Source: JBGPHT01 sp041484525
GTDB taxonomy: Bacteria; Acidobacteriota; Terriglobia; Bryobacterales; Bryobacteraceae
Length of the DNA stretch: 57,501 nt
Direction of reading: 5' to 3'
Assembly: GCA_041484525.1 (NCBI GenBank)
Contig: JBGPHT010000031.1
Location: forward strand, 1-57,501
The notes beneath the pieces are model-generated. The model had not been told where the DNA came from. It made no database searches and worked only from the letters and a program-made list of their open reading frames with translations. Made by a program: the position numbers and the translations under genes. Each line of letters begins with the position of its first letter. The stretch's first letter is position 1. Shown in pieces: positions 17,506 through 26,292 of the stretch.

Positions 17506-17516
17506 CGAGAAAACTT

Positions 17517-17534
17517 CGGAATCGTTTGCAATTC
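17517..17534. promoter_or_regulatory. LacI-type operator 2
   Basis: CGGAATCGTTTGCAATTC differs from operator 1 at one base. It covers the predicted transcription start-proximal region and ends just before the Shine-Dalgarno, so binding should block receptor transcription. Confidence 0.7.
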
Positions 17535-17551
17535 ACCAGGAGGTGATCGCC

Positions 17552-20500
17552 ATGTCTCGCGCTATCGCGCCCCTCACTTGCGCCGCTTTGTTCTTCTTCG
17601 CCGCCCCCGCTTTCTCCCAGGAATCCCGCGCGTCGATCACGGGCCGCGTCGTCGATTCCTCCGGAGGCGCCATCGCCGGAGCCAAGATCCAGGCCACTAA
17701 TAGCGAAACCGGCGTCGTCGTTCCGGCGCAGAGCAACGAGAGCGGAGCGTTCCTGGTTCCGTTCCTGCTGCCGGGCAAGTATAAGGTCACGGCTTCGCAG
17801 TCCGGATTCAAGGGCTGGTCGCGCAACGATGTCGAACTGCGCGTGAATGACGCACTGGCGCTCGATATCCGGCTCGAAGTCGGCGCCCTCGCCGAGACCA
17901 TCGAGGTGCATGGCGGCGCGCCCTCGCTCGAAACCGCCGACAGCTCGCTCGGCCACGTGATCGACGAGCGCCGCCTCACCGAGCTTCCGCAGCGCGGCGG
18001 CAATCCGTTCGAACTGGAGCGCCTCGCGCCGGGCGTGGTCAACCTCACCACGCTGCGGATTATGAAGCCATCTTCACCGGACGGCACCTCCAGCATCTCG
18101 GTCAATGGCTCGGGCAATTTCCAGGCGCAGTACAACCTGGATGGCGTCACCGACACCACCAACGACCGCGGCCGCGGCTACGCGCGCGTGGCTTTCATTC
18201 CGCCCTCGGCGTCCGTCACCGAATTCAAGATGCAGGCGAACCCGTACGACGCCAGCGTGGGCCACACCTTCGGCCCGGTGATCAACGTCGGCACCAAGAG
18301 CGGGTCCAACGGCCTGCACGGCTCGGCTTATTACTGGGCGCGTAACAGCGCGCTCGATGCCGCCAATTTCTTCGACAACAAAGCCGGGCTGAAGAAGGCC
18401 GTCTACCAGGACCATCGCTACGGCTTCAATGCCGGCGGACCGATCGAGATCCCCGGCCTCTACCACGGCCGCAACAAGACGTTTTTCATGTATGCGTTCG
18501 AGGAGAACCGTTTCGGCCAGCCTTCCACCTCGAACCAGACCAGCACCGTACCCACCGCCACCGAGAAGATCGGCGATTTCTCGGGCCTGCTGGCGCTGGG
18601 TGCGTCCTACCAGATCTACAACCCGTTCAGCACCAAGCCCGCCCCTACTGCGGGCCGCTACGTACGCGATCCCATTCCGGGCAACATCATTCCCAAGAAC
18701 CTGCTCAGCACGCCGGGCCTGGCGTTGGCCGCGCTCTATCCGCGGCCCTCCCAGACGCCCAGCACTACCGATGGACGCAACAATTACTATTTCCCCGACG
18801 TTCGGCAGCAGATCTACGATTCGCACCTGGTGCGCGTCGACCACGTCTTCAATCCCAACCACCGGATGTTCCTGCGGCTGAACCATTTCGGATACACGAT
18901 TCCCAAGGACCTGCTCGGCATCCCGGCCACCAAGGAGATCTTCAATCAATACAACCGCGGCCTGGCTCTGGATGACGTGATCGTGCTCAGCGCGAGCACC
19001 GTTTTGAATATCCGCTACGGCGTCACCGCCGCGGATTTCCCGGAGCGCCGCGTCACCCAGGGCACCGGCTTGACGAAGATCGGCTTCTCGCCTGCGTTCG
19101 CCACGCTGCTCGATCCCACCATCACACCCATCCCACGCGTGACCGTGAGCGGCTTCGCGACCCTCTCCAACTGGTCCGATGGCGATGGCTCGAACAATGC
19201 CATCACCCACAACCTGGTCGGCGACGTGACGCACCTCAAGGGACCGCACACGCTCCGTTTCGGCGCCGATGGCCGCCTCTTCCGCACCTTCGCTAACCGC
19301 GTGCAGACCAGCATCGCACCCGACCTGAGCTTTGCAAATACCTATACGAAGGGACCGCAGGATAATTCCACGGCCGCGTCGTTGGGCCAGGAATTCGCTG
19401 CGCTGCTGATGGGAATTCCGGGTGGTAGCATGACGCGCAATCCCACCGCGACCTATGCCGCGCAGGATAAGTACGCCGGCGTCTATCTGCACGACGATTG
19501 GAAGGTTTCCTCGCGGCTGACCCTGAATATGGGGCTGCGCTACGAAATGGAATGGCCGCTCAGCGAACGCTTCAACCGCCTGGTGGGCACCTTCGACCCG
19601 AACGCCACCAGCCCGGTCGCGGCGCAGGCCATCGCCAACTACGCCAAGAGCCCGATTCCGGAACTGCCCGCCGCAGCCTTCCAGGTGAAGGGTGGGCTGA
19701 CGTTCGTGAACGCAAATGGCAGTGGCCGCAGCCCGTACAAGGGCAACCACGGCGAGTGGCTGCCGCGTGTAGGCATGGCGTTCCAGATCGACTCCAAGAC
19801 CGTGTTCCGCGCCGGGTACGGGATCTACTTCAACACGCTCGGGGTCGACACCTTCATCCCTATCCAGAGCGGCTTCTCGCAATCCACGCCGATCCAGGCG
19901 TCGCTCGACAACGGCCAGACATACCCGTCGCTGCTGGCGAACCCGCTGCCCAATGGCCTGCTCCCGGCGCTCGGCGCGGGCGGCGGTCTCGCGACCAACC
20001 TGGGACAGGCCGTCTCGGCGTTCGATCCCAACCTGCAGCCGCCGTATTCGCAGCGCTGGTCGGCGGGCATCCAGCGTTCCCTGCCCGGCCGGTTCGTAAT
20101 CGATATCAGCTACGTGGGAAACCGCGGCACGCACCTGGCGGCCTTGCAGAATCTCAACGCCACTCCGGCGCAGTATCTCAGCAAGTCGCCGTTTCGCGAC
20201 CAGACCGCGATCAATTCCCTGACGCAGCAGTTCGCCAGTCCGTTCGCCGGTCTGAACTCGGTCTACACCGCCCAGATCTCGCGCGCCGCGCTGCTCGTAC
20301 CTTACCCCGAGTTCGGCGCCATCACGATGAACCGGTCGCTCGGCTACTCCTGGTACCACGCCCTGCAGTCGCGCGTGGAGCACCGCTTCTCGAAGGGATA
20401 TACGGTGCAGGTGGGCTACACGTGGTCGAAGTACATGCAGGCCACGGAATTCCAGAACCCCACCGACACGGTTCCCTACCGCACAATTTCGGATTCCGAT

Positions 20501-21031
20501 CGCGCCCACGTATTCACCACCAGCGGCGTATGGGAACTGCCGTTCGGACACGGCCGCCATTTCGGCGCCGCCACACCGAAGCCAGTGGACTTCGCTTTCG
20601 GCGGATGGCAGTTGAACGGCACGGTGGTGCGCCAGTCCGGCATGCCGCTCGGGTTCGGCAATGCGCTGTTCCTCGGCGACATCCACAACATCTCGCTGCC
20701 CAAGGACCAGCGGTCGCCCGACCAGTGGTTCAACACCAGCGGATTTAATAAGGTGTCGGCGCAGCAGTTGGCGAACAATCTGCAGACGTTCCCGATCCGC
20801 TTCAGCGGCATCCGCTCCGACGGGCAGGCCACGTGGAATTTCTCGCTGATCAAGAACTACAAGATCCGCGAGCGCGTGGGCATGCAGTTCCGCGCCGAAG
20901 TCTACAACACGATGAACCACCCCAGCTTCAGCACGCCCAATACGAGTCCGACGAACTCATCGTTCGGCACCAGCACGGCCGTGGATTCCGAGCCGCGGAA
21001 TTGGCAGTTCGCGCTGAAGACGACGTTCTAG
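17552..21031 (+). CDS. TonB-dependent receptor (Oar-like, carboxypeptidase-regulatory-like N-terminus)
   Basis: This is an outer-membrane receptor of 1159 aa. A signal peptide (RAIAPLTCAALFFFAAPAFSQ) is followed by a CnaB/carboxypeptidase-regulatory-like domain (ASITGRVVDSSGGAIAGAKI...). A plug domain and a long beta-barrel end in an aromatic residue (FALKTTF). Such Oar/SusC-like receptors are abundant in Acidobacteriota and import or bind large glycans or peptides. The start at 17552 is fixed by a perfect Shine-Dalgarno AGGAGGTGAT (17538-17547). A strong promoter and two LacI-type operators lie upstream, so it is probably co-regulated with the divergent lacI/hydrolase/MFS operon as the outer-membrane entry of that pathway. 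Confidence 0.92.
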   Translation: MSRAIAPLTCAALFFFAAPAFSQESRASITGRVVDSSGGAIAGAKIQATNSETGVVVPAQSNESGAFLVPFLLPGKYKVTASQSGFKGWSRNDVELRVNDALALDIRLEVGALAETIEVHGGAPSLETADSSLGHVIDERRLTELPQRGGNPFELERLAPGVVNLTTLRIMKPSSPDGTSSISVNGSGNFQAQYNLDGVTDTTNDRGRGYARVAFIPPSASVTEFKMQANPYDASVGHTFGPVINVGTKSGSNGLHGSAYYWARNSALDAANFFDNKAGLKKAVYQDHRYGFNAGGPIEIPGLYHGRNKTFFMYAFEENRFGQPSTSNQTSTVPTATEKIGDFSGLLALGASYQIYNPFSTKPAPTAGRYVRDPIPGNIIPKNLLSTPGLALAALYPRPSQTPSTTDGRNNYYFPDVRQQIYDSHLVRVDHVFNPNHRMFLRLNHFGYTIPKDLLGIPATKEIFNQYNRGLALDDVIVLSASTVLNIRYGVTAADFPERRVTQGTGLTKIGFSPAFATLLDPTITPIPRVTVSGFATLSNWSDGDGSNNAITHNLVGDVTHLKGPHTLRFGADGRLFRTFANRVQTSIAPDLSFANTYTKGPQDNSTAASLGQEFAALLMGIPGGSMTRNPTATYAAQDKYAGVYLHDDWKVSSRLTLNMGLRYEMEWPLSERFNRLVGTFDPNATSPVAAQAIANYAKSPIPELPAAAFQVKGGLTFVNANGSGRSPYKGNHGEWLPRVGMAFQIDSKTVFRAGYGIYFNTLGVDTFIPIQSGFSQSTPIQASLDNGQTYPSLLANPLPNGLLPALGAGGGLATNLGQAVSAFDPNLQPPYSQRWSAGIQRSLPGRFVIDISYVGNRGTHLAALQNLNATPAQYLSKSPFRDQTAINSLTQQFASPFAGLNSVYTAQISRAALLVPYPEFGAITMNRSLGYSWYHALQSRVEHRFSKGYTVQVGYTWSKYMQATEFQNPTDTVPYRTISDSDRAHVFTTSGVWELPFGHGRHFGAATPKPVDFAFGGWQLNGTVVRQSGMPLGFGNALFLGDIHNISLPKDQRSPDQWFNTSGFNKVSAQQLANNLQTFPIRFSGIRSDGQATWNFSLIKNYKIRERVGMQFRAEVYNTMNHPSFSTPNTSPTNSSFGTSTAVDSEPRNWQFALKTTF

Positions 21032-21041
21032 GAGCGACGCT

Positions 21042-21326
21042 TTATAGTTCGATCGGCCACTTCTGGCGGCCGTGGAAGACGGCAATCAACTCCAGTCGCT
21101 CACGCCGGACACGGTAGGGGATGATGTAGGAGGTATCCGGGAAAACCAGCTCGCGGATTCCGAGCACTCGGCCGGGCCGGCCCATCTCGGGGTGGCTCTG
21201 GAGAAGATCTACAGCTTTGAGGATGCGCTTTGCAACGAGCGCCGCACTCTGCTCAGAGTCTTTCTCGATGTACTCTCGCAGGTGGATCAGATGCAGTATC
21301 GCTCGGCGTGACCAAACGACCTTCAT
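21042..21326 (-). CDS. ParE/RelE-family toxin
   Basis: This 94-aa ParE-superfamily protein has KVVWSRRAILHLIHLREYIE at its N-terminus and the family C-terminal strands (IIPYRVRRERLELIAVFHGRQKWP). ParE toxins poison gyrase and RelE relatives cleave mRNA; sequence favours the ParE side. The ATG at 21326 overlaps the antitoxin stop by 4 nt (ATGA), the standard arrangement. An in-frame extension to 21371 would run into the antitoxin gene and was rejected. It converges with the TonB receptor gene 10 nt away. Confidence 0.9.
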   Translation of the reverse strand: MKVVWSRRAILHLIHLREYIEKDSEQSAALVAKRILKAVDLLQSHPEMGRPGRVLGIRELVFPDTSYIIPYRVRRERLELIAVFHGRQKWPIEL

Positions 21327-21580
21327 CGGGGAGCTTTGGTCTCGCCGGGCTTGCCCCAGGAGTTGAGCCACTTCGAAACCTTTTCATGGCCGGCCTCTTG
21401 GCCGGAGTCCAACTCTGCAATGCCGGCCTGGAGTTCTCCAAGCTGCCACTCCTCGGATTCGACGTATGCGGCAATAGCCTCAGCGGCGAGAAACGACTTC
21501 GAGCGTTTGGAGCGCTTCGATAAGGCGTCCAAGCGCTTTTTCGTCTGGGCATCGATCCGGATTGAAAGGGTCTCTGTCAT
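21323..21580 (-). CDS. Ribbon-helix-helix antitoxin
   Basis: The N-terminus (TETLSIRIDAQTKKRLDALSKRSKRSKSFLAAEAI) is an RHH/CopG DNA-binding domain. The acidic C-terminal half (EWQLGELQAGIAELDSGQEAG) is expected to wrap the ParE-like toxin. The 85-aa chain starts at ATG 21580; the longer frame to 21640 has no support. The protein probably represses its own operon. The palindrome TGTATACA (21595-21602), 14 nt upstream, is the best operator candidate. Confidence 0.9.
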   Translation of the reverse strand: MTETLSIRIDAQTKKRLDALSKRSKRSKSFLAAEAIAAYVESEEWQLGELQAGIAELDSGQEAGHEKVSKWLNSWGKPGETKAPR

Positions 21581-21594
21581 CGCGTGTGCTTGCC

Positions 21595-21602
21595 TGTATA
21601 CA
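21595..21602. promoter_or_regulatory. Candidate antitoxin operator
   Basis: TGTATACA is a perfect 8-bp palindrome between the antitoxin start and its likely promoter. RHH antitoxins often bind such short palindromes. This is inferred from position only. Confidence 0.4.
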
Positions 21603-21635
21603 TCCTCGCACAATAGCGTACACGCCATATGCGGC

Positions 21636-21673
21636 GGCACACTCCACTGCCTGTTTCATGCAGGCGGTGTGCC
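21636..21673. repeat. Intergenic hairpin upstream of metY-like gene
   Basis: GGCACA pairs with TGTGCC, and inside it CTGCCTG pairs with CAGGCGG (one G-T pair) around a 7-nt loop, with a 5-nt bulge on the left arm. It lies upstream of the metY -10 box, so it is not in that mRNA. It could terminate upstream transcription or be part of the divergent promoter region. Confidence 0.4.
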
Positions 21674-21679
21674 CCGCGG

Positions 21680-21685
21680 TATTCT
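21680..21685 (+). promoter_or_regulatory. -10-like box of metY-like gene
   Basis: TATTCT ends 8 nt before the ATG at 21694, which predicts an essentially leaderless mRNA. No Shine-Dalgarno is visible. Confidence 0.4.
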
Positions 21686-21693
21686 AGAAACCT

Positions 21694-22992
21694 ATGCCCG
21701 ATCAACTCGCCCCTGCCCGCCAACTGGGCTTCGCCACGAAAGCGCTGCACGCAGGCCACACTCCCGACAAGGCCAGCCTGGCCCGTGCGGTCCCCATTTA
21801 CCAGACCACGTCGTTTGTGTTCGAGAACTCGGCTCATGCCAGCGCGCTCTTTGCGCTGCAGCAGTTCGGCAATATCTACAGCCGCATCATGAACCCGACC
21901 ACCGACGTTTTCGAGCAGCGCGTGGCCGCGCTCGAAGGCGGCATCGCCGGCCTCGCGACCTCGAGCGGCCAGGCGGCGCAGTTCCTGGCGCTCACCAGCC
22001 TGATGGGCGTCGGCGACGAGATCGTGTCATCCAGCACACTCTACGGCGGCACTTACACGCAGTTCGACGTCAGCTTCCGCCGCATTGGAATCGACGTGAA
22101 GTTCGTCGAGCCCGACGACCCCGAGAATTTTCGCAAGGCCATCACACCAAAGACGCGCGCCATCTACGCCGAGACCATCGCCAACCCGCGCATGAACGTG
22201 CTGGATATCGAAGCCGTCGCCAAGATCGCGCACGAAGCCGGCGTGCCTCTGGTGATCGACAACACCATGGCCTCGCCCTACCTGTGCCGGCCGATCGAGT
22301 GGGGTGCGGACATCGTGGTGCATTCGGCCACCAAGTTTCTGGGCGGCCACGGCACATCCATCGGCGGCATCATCATCGACAGCGGCAAGTTCAAGTGGAC
22401 TAGCAAGTACCCCGCCATCACCGAGCCCAGTCCCGGCTACCACGGCATGAAGTTCGTCGAGGTCTTCGGCGACCTGGCCTACATTATCAAGGTGCGAGTG
22501 GAAGGCCTGCGCGATTTCGGGCCGTGCATCAGCCCGTTCAACTCGTTCCTGTTCATCCAGGGAATCGAGACGCTGGGTTATCGCATGGAGGCTCACTGCC
22601 GCAACGCGCTGGCGGTGGCCGAGTGGCTGGGGCGGAATCCTGCCGTCTCGTGGGTGAAGTACCCGGGGTTGAAATCGAGCCCGTATTACAAGGTGTCGCA
22701 GAAATACCTGCCGAAGGGCCAGGGCTCGATCGTGACCTTCGGGATCAAGGGCGGAGTGGAAGCGGGGCGCAAGCTCATCGACGCCTGCCAGCTCTTCTCC
22801 CACCTGGCGAACCTGGGCGATGCCAAGAGCCTGATCATTCATCCGTCGTCGACCACGCATCAGCAACTGGGCGACGAACAGCAGGTGAAGGCGGGAGTGA
22901 CGAAAGATCTGGTGCGCATTTCGGTCGGCATCGAGGACGTCGACGACATCATCTGGGATCTGGACCAGGCCATCGCGGCGTCGCAGAAGTAG
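21694..22992 (+). CDS. metY: O-acetylhomoserine sulfhydrylase-type PLP enzyme
   Basis: This 432-aa member of the Cys/Met-metabolism PLP family (fold type I) best resembles MetY, which makes homocysteine from O-acetylhomoserine and sulfide. The N-terminal FATKALHAGHTPD and AVPIYQTTSFVF motifs are typical. The PLP lysine is in HSATKFLGGHG, preceded by the DNTMASPYLCRP segment. The C-terminal SLIIHPSSTTHQQL motif is diagnostic of the family. Length fits MetY (about 430) rather than the shorter MetB/MetC (about 380-395). No S-box riboswitch was recognised upstream. The next gene has its own -10 box. Confidence 0.88.
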   Translation: MPDQLAPARQLGFATKALHAGHTPDKASLARAVPIYQTTSFVFENSAHASALFALQQFGNIYSRIMNPTTDVFEQRVAALEGGIAGLATSSGQAAQFLALTSLMGVGDEIVSSSTLYGGTYTQFDVSFRRIGIDVKFVEPDDPENFRKAITPKTRAIYAETIANPRMNVLDIEAVAKIAHEAGVPLVIDNTMASPYLCRPIEWGADIVVHSATKFLGGHGTSIGGIIIDSGKFKWTSKYPAITEPSPGYHGMKFVEVFGDLAYIIKVRVEGLRDFGPCISPFNSFLFIQGIETLGYRMEAHCRNALAVAEWLGRNPAVSWVKYPGLKSSPYYKVSQKYLPKGQGSIVTFGIKGGVEAGRKLIDACQLFSHLANLGDAKSLIIHPSSTTHQQLGDEQQVKAGVTKDLVRISVGIEDVDDIIWDLDQAIAASQK

Positions 22993-22997
22993 CCGCG

Positions 22998-23003
22998 TAC
23001 AAT
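22998..23003 (+). promoter_or_regulatory. -10-like box of YVTN protein gene
   Basis: TACAAT ends 16 nt before the ATG at 23020, immediately after the metY stop. It suggests separate transcription with a short leader. Confidence 0.35.
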
Positions 23004-23019
23004 TAAAGTAGTAGCGTCA

Positions 23020-24126
23020 ATGCGTACCTTAGCCATCCCGGCCCTCCTGGTGCTGGCCCTCGCTGGATTTCTGTCCTCGCAGGGTCCCACCGATTCAACT
23101 CCCCTGCCCGGCATGCCCCCGGTGCTCGATCCCAACGACATTTATTCTGCCAATCGACCCAACGCCCTGAGCCCGGTGGTCCGCGATTTTCCGTCGCGGG
23201 TCTACGTGCCCAATACCGAGAGCAACACGGTGGACGTGATAGACCCCGCCACTTTCAAAGTGGTGGACCATTTCAAGGTCGGCCGCCTGCCCCAGCACGT
23301 CACGCCGTCGTGGGATCTGAAGACGCTGTGGGTGCTCAACGACCTGGGCAACAGCCTCACCCGCATCGACCCAAGGACGGGCAAGATGGGCGAGACGATC
23401 CCAGTGCTCGACCCGTACAACATGTACTACACGCCCGATGGCAAGTACGCCATCGTGGTGGCGGAGCAGCGGATGCGGCTCGAGTTTTACGATGCCCAGA
23501 CCATGAAGCTGAAGAACGAGGTATGGGTACCGTGCAAGGGCGTCGACCACCTGGACTTCTCGGCTAACGGCCGCTATCTGATCGCGAGCTGCGAGTTCGG
23601 CGGCGCCGTGATCAAGTTCGACGTGATGACGCAGAAACTGATCGCCCGCCTGCCTGTGACTCCCAAGGGTATGCCGCAGGACGTGAAGACTTCGCCCGAT
23701 GGCAAAGTTTTCTACGTCGCCGACATGCATTCGAACGGCGTGCACATGATCGACGGCGACGCGTTCAAGGAGATCGGCCACATCCCGACGGGCAAAGGCG
23801 CCCACGGCCTTTATGTCAGCCGCGATTCGAAGGTGCTGTACGTTTCCAATCGCGGCGAAGGCTCGATCTCGCTCATCGATCTCGCCACGCGCCAGGTCAC
23901 CAAGAAGTGGGTATTCCCCGGCGGCGGCAGTCCCGATATGGGCGGTGTCTCAGCCGATGGCAAAGTGTTGTGGCTTGCCGGCCGCTACAACTCCGAGGTC
24001 TACGCCATCTCGACCGAAGACGGAAAGCTGCTGGCACGTATCCCGGTGGGCCACGGCCCGCACGGATTGTGCGTATACCCGCAGCCCGGCCGTTACTCGC
24101 TAGGCCACACGGGTGTGTTCCGGTAG
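23020..24126 (+). CDS. Secreted YVTN beta-propeller protein
   Basis: This 368-aa protein has a signal peptide (RTLAIPALLVLALAGFLSS) and at least six YVTN-type blades, such as RVYVPNTESNTVDVIDPATFKVVDHF and VLYVSNRGEGSISLIDLATRQVTKKW. It probably folds as a seven-bladed propeller in the periplasm or on the cell surface. These domains bind partners or substrates; no catalytic motif is visible and the function is unknown. The next gene begins 22 nt downstream on the same strand. Confidence 0.8.
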   Translation: MRTLAIPALLVLALAGFLSSQGPTDSTPLPGMPPVLDPNDIYSANRPNALSPVVRDFPSRVYVPNTESNTVDVIDPATFKVVDHFKVGRLPQHVTPSWDLKTLWVLNDLGNSLTRIDPRTGKMGETIPVLDPYNMYYTPDGKYAIVVAEQRMRLEFYDAQTMKLKNEVWVPCKGVDHLDFSANGRYLIASCEFGGAVIKFDVMTQKLIARLPVTPKGMPQDVKTSPDGKVFYVADMHSNGVHMIDGDAFKEIGHIPTGKGAHGLYVSRDSKVLYVSNRGEGSISLIDLATRQVTKKWVFPGGGSPDMGGVSADGKVLWLAGRYNSEVYAISTEDGKLLARIPVGHGPHGLCVYPQPGRYSLGHTGVFR

Positions 24127-24148
24127 GCTCTGTGAAACAATCAACCTG

Positions 24149-25033
24149 ATGAATCGTAGAACACTGCTGCAGGCCGCGACCGCAGCGGCAGTTTGGCGCG
24201 CGGCCGCACAAACCCCGCCGCGCAAGATGCGCCTCGGAATCATTCTAGGTCTTGGCAAAGATCCGGACGCCGCTCTTCGGCGCGTCCACGACTTCGGGCT
24301 TCCCACCTGCCAAATCCATCCCGGTGACATGGACGATGCCGCCGTCGCCGCGGTGCGGAAGGCCGTGGATCGGTACAGCGTCGAGATCACGGCGTGCGCG
24401 TTCGGCGGGACTGGGAGCGAAGTCTACAGCTTTTATCAGGGGCCGCTGACCATCGGCCTGGTGCCTCGGCAAACTCGCGACGCACGGATCGCGCGCATCA
24501 AAGCCCATTCCGATTTCGCGAAGAAGGCCGGCATCACTGCGGTGCAGGGCCACTGCGGCTTCATTCCCGAAGATCCCAACGACGCGCTCTACGCCGAGAC
24601 CATCGCCGCCATTCGATCCGCGGCGGAGTACTGCCGCAACAACGGCCAGACCTTCCGCTGCGAAACCGGGCAGGAGACGCCGATCACCCTGGTGCGCGCC
24701 ATCCGCGATGTGGGGCTCGACAACATGCGGGTGAACTTCGACGTCGCCAACCTGATTCTCTACGGCAAGGGCAACCCGGTGGACGCCGTGGATCTGCTGG
24801 CGCCGTACATTGAGGGTGTCCACGCGAAGGACGGGCTATACCCGACCGACCCGAAACAGCTCGGCCGCGAAGTGCCGATCGGCGAAGGCAAGGTGAACTT
24901 TCCGGCGCTCATCGCCAAGCTGAAGGAGATCGGCTACACCAATCCCCTGACGATCGAGCGCGAGATTTCGGGCGAGAAGCAGCGAACCGACATTCTGGTG
25001 GCGAAGGCGTACCTCGAAAAACTGATCGGATAA
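24149..25033 (+). CDS. Tat-exported sugar phosphate isomerase/epimerase-like TIM barrel
   Basis: This 294-aa protein has a twin-arginine-like N-terminus (NRRTLLQAATAAAVWRAAA) followed by an AP-endonuclease-2/xylose-isomerase-like barrel. The metal-binding sequence pattern includes VQGHCGFIPEDPND, FRCETGQETP, NMRVNFDVANL and EGVHAKDGLYP. Related enzymes epimerise keto-sugars or act on inositol derivatives. The family is well supported but the substrate is unknown. The ATG at 24149 is preferred over 24113 because the Tat motif begins there. Its stop is 3 nt from the next oxidoreductase, so the two likely work on the same sugar. Confidence 0.82.
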   Translation: MNRRTLLQAATAAAVWRAAAQTPPRKMRLGIILGLGKDPDAALRRVHDFGLPTCQIHPGDMDDAAVAAVRKAVDRYSVEITACAFGGTGSEVYSFYQGPLTIGLVPRQTRDARIARIKAHSDFAKKAGITAVQGHCGFIPEDPNDALYAETIAAIRSAAEYCRNNGQTFRCETGQETPITLVRAIRDVGLDNMRVNFDVANLILYGKGNPVDAVDLLAPYIEGVHAKDGLYPTDPKQLGREVPIGEGKVNFPALIAKLKEIGYTNPLTIEREISGEKQRTDILVAKAYLEKLIG

Positions 25034-25036
25034 CTC

Positions 25037-26245
25037 ATGACACCACGACGAACGTTTTTGAAGGCGGCTGCGTTTACGATTCTACCGGCGCGCCTGGTGC
25101 GCGGCAGCCAAGCCAACTCGGCGATATGCGTGGGACTGCTGGGCTGCGGGCGTCGCGGCAGCACCCACGCCACAAACATCATGCAGCACACCGAGGCCCG
25201 GCTGCTGGCTCTGGGCGACCTGTTCCAGGACCAGCTCGATAAAGCGAAGCAGAGCTTCCCAACCGCGGAGCACACGTTCGTGGGCCCGAAGGCGTGCCAC
25301 GAGATTGTCGAATCGAAGGCCATCGATGCCGTGGTGATCGCCACGCCGGCATACTTCCACCCGGAACACTTGGCGCTTGCGGTGGCCGCCGGGAAGCACA
25401 TCTATTTGGAAAAGCCGGTCGCCGTGGACGTGGCGGGCACCAGGCGCGTGCTCGAAATCGGCAAGAAGGCGGAAGGCCGGCTGAGCCTCGACGTGGGACT
25501 GCAGATCCGCTCGGCGCCGCCATTCGTCGAGCTGGTGCGGCGCATTCACGCCGGTGCGCTAGGCCAGATCGCGGCGGGAACCGCGCACTACTTCTGCCCG
25601 TACCCTTCCGACCGCTATCAGCAAGAGGGTTCGCCCACGGAGCTGCGCATCCGCAACTGGATCACGGACCGCGTGCTCTCGGGCGATATCATCGTGGAGC
25701 AGAATATCCACGCGATCGACATCTGTAACTGGGTGATGCAGGGGCATCCGGTGAAGGCCGTCGGCCGCGGCGGCCGGAACGGACGGAGCGCTCCCGGCGA
25801 CGACTGCTACTCGCACTTCGACGTCGTCTATCATTACCCGAACGACGCGCACGTGAGCTTCAGCTCGACTCAGTTCGGCAAGGGGCAATTCGACGTGAAT
25901 GAGATGTTCTTCGGCACGCGCGGATCGTCGTACTCGCCCTATTCGGGAGCGCTCGGGATCACCGGCGACGAGCCGTGGACATGGGCCGGCAGCGGGCAGA
26001 GCGGGCCGGCGACGTTTTCCGCGAGCGGCTCATTTTCGGACAATCTGGCACAGGCGGATTCCGAGAAACAGAAAGGTTTCATCGGAAGCATCTCGAGCGG
26101 GAAGTTCCACAACCAGGCGGCGGGCGGCGTGGAAGCGGCATTGACCGCGATGCTGGGGCGGCAGGCTGCCTATACGGGCCGCGAGGTGACGTGGGAAGAA
26201 CTGGTCCGCTCAAACCAGCACTGGGACGCCGGCATCAAACTCTAA
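25037..26245 (+). CDS. Gfo/Idh/MocA family oxidoreductase, Tat-exported
   Basis: This 402-aa NAD(P)-dependent oxidoreductase has a Tat signal (TPRRTFLKAAAFTILPARLVRG), a Rossmann motif VGLLGCGRRGSTHA and the family EKP motif (YLEKPVAVD). A C-terminal dimerisation/substrate domain follows, including a NIHAIDICNW segment with the catalytic-type histidine. Export of an NAD-dependent enzyme through Tat, folded with bound cofactor, is common in this family (compare glucose-fructose oxidoreductase). It is coupled to the upstream isomerase. Its stop codon abuts a dispersed repeat. The sugar substrate is unknown. Confidence 0.88.
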   Translation: MTPRRTFLKAAAFTILPARLVRGSQANSAICVGLLGCGRRGSTHATNIMQHTEARLLALGDLFQDQLDKAKQSFPTAEHTFVGPKACHEIVESKAIDAVVIATPAYFHPEHLALAVAAGKHIYLEKPVAVDVAGTRRVLEIGKKAEGRLSLDVGLQIRSAPPFVELVRRIHAGALGQIAAGTAHYFCPYPSDRYQQEGSPTELRIRNWITDRVLSGDIIVEQNIHAIDICNWVMQGHPVKAVGRGGRNGRSAPGDDCYSHFDVVYHYPNDAHVSFSSTQFGKGQFDVNEMFFGTRGSSYSPYSGALGITGDEPWTWAGSGQSGPATFSASGSFSDNLAQADSEKQKGFIGSISSGKFHNQAAGGVEAALTAMLGRQAAYTGREVTWEELVRSNQHWDAGIKL

Positions 26246-26273
26246 TTCGGGGACAGGCTACACAACCTCGAAA
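26246..26273 (+). repeat. Dispersed repeat R1, copy 1
   Basis: This 28-nt sequence beginning TTCGGGGACAGGCTACAC differs by one base from the reverse complement of 32430-32457. It directly follows the oxidoreductase stop codon. It shares its core with the large hairpin at 32324-32396. Confidence 0.7.
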
Positions 26274-26292
26274 CTCGCGACGGCAGAGCGAT

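Noticed and set aside
18074..20920. Long minus-strand open frame (948 codons) opposite the TonB receptor
   Set aside because: GC-rich antisense shadow. It has no recognisable motifs, no ribosome site, and the plus strand encodes a full receptor.
21581..21693. SAM or other riboswitch before the metY-like gene
   Set aside because: The only hairpin is upstream of the -10 box, and no S-box-like conserved helices were recognised.
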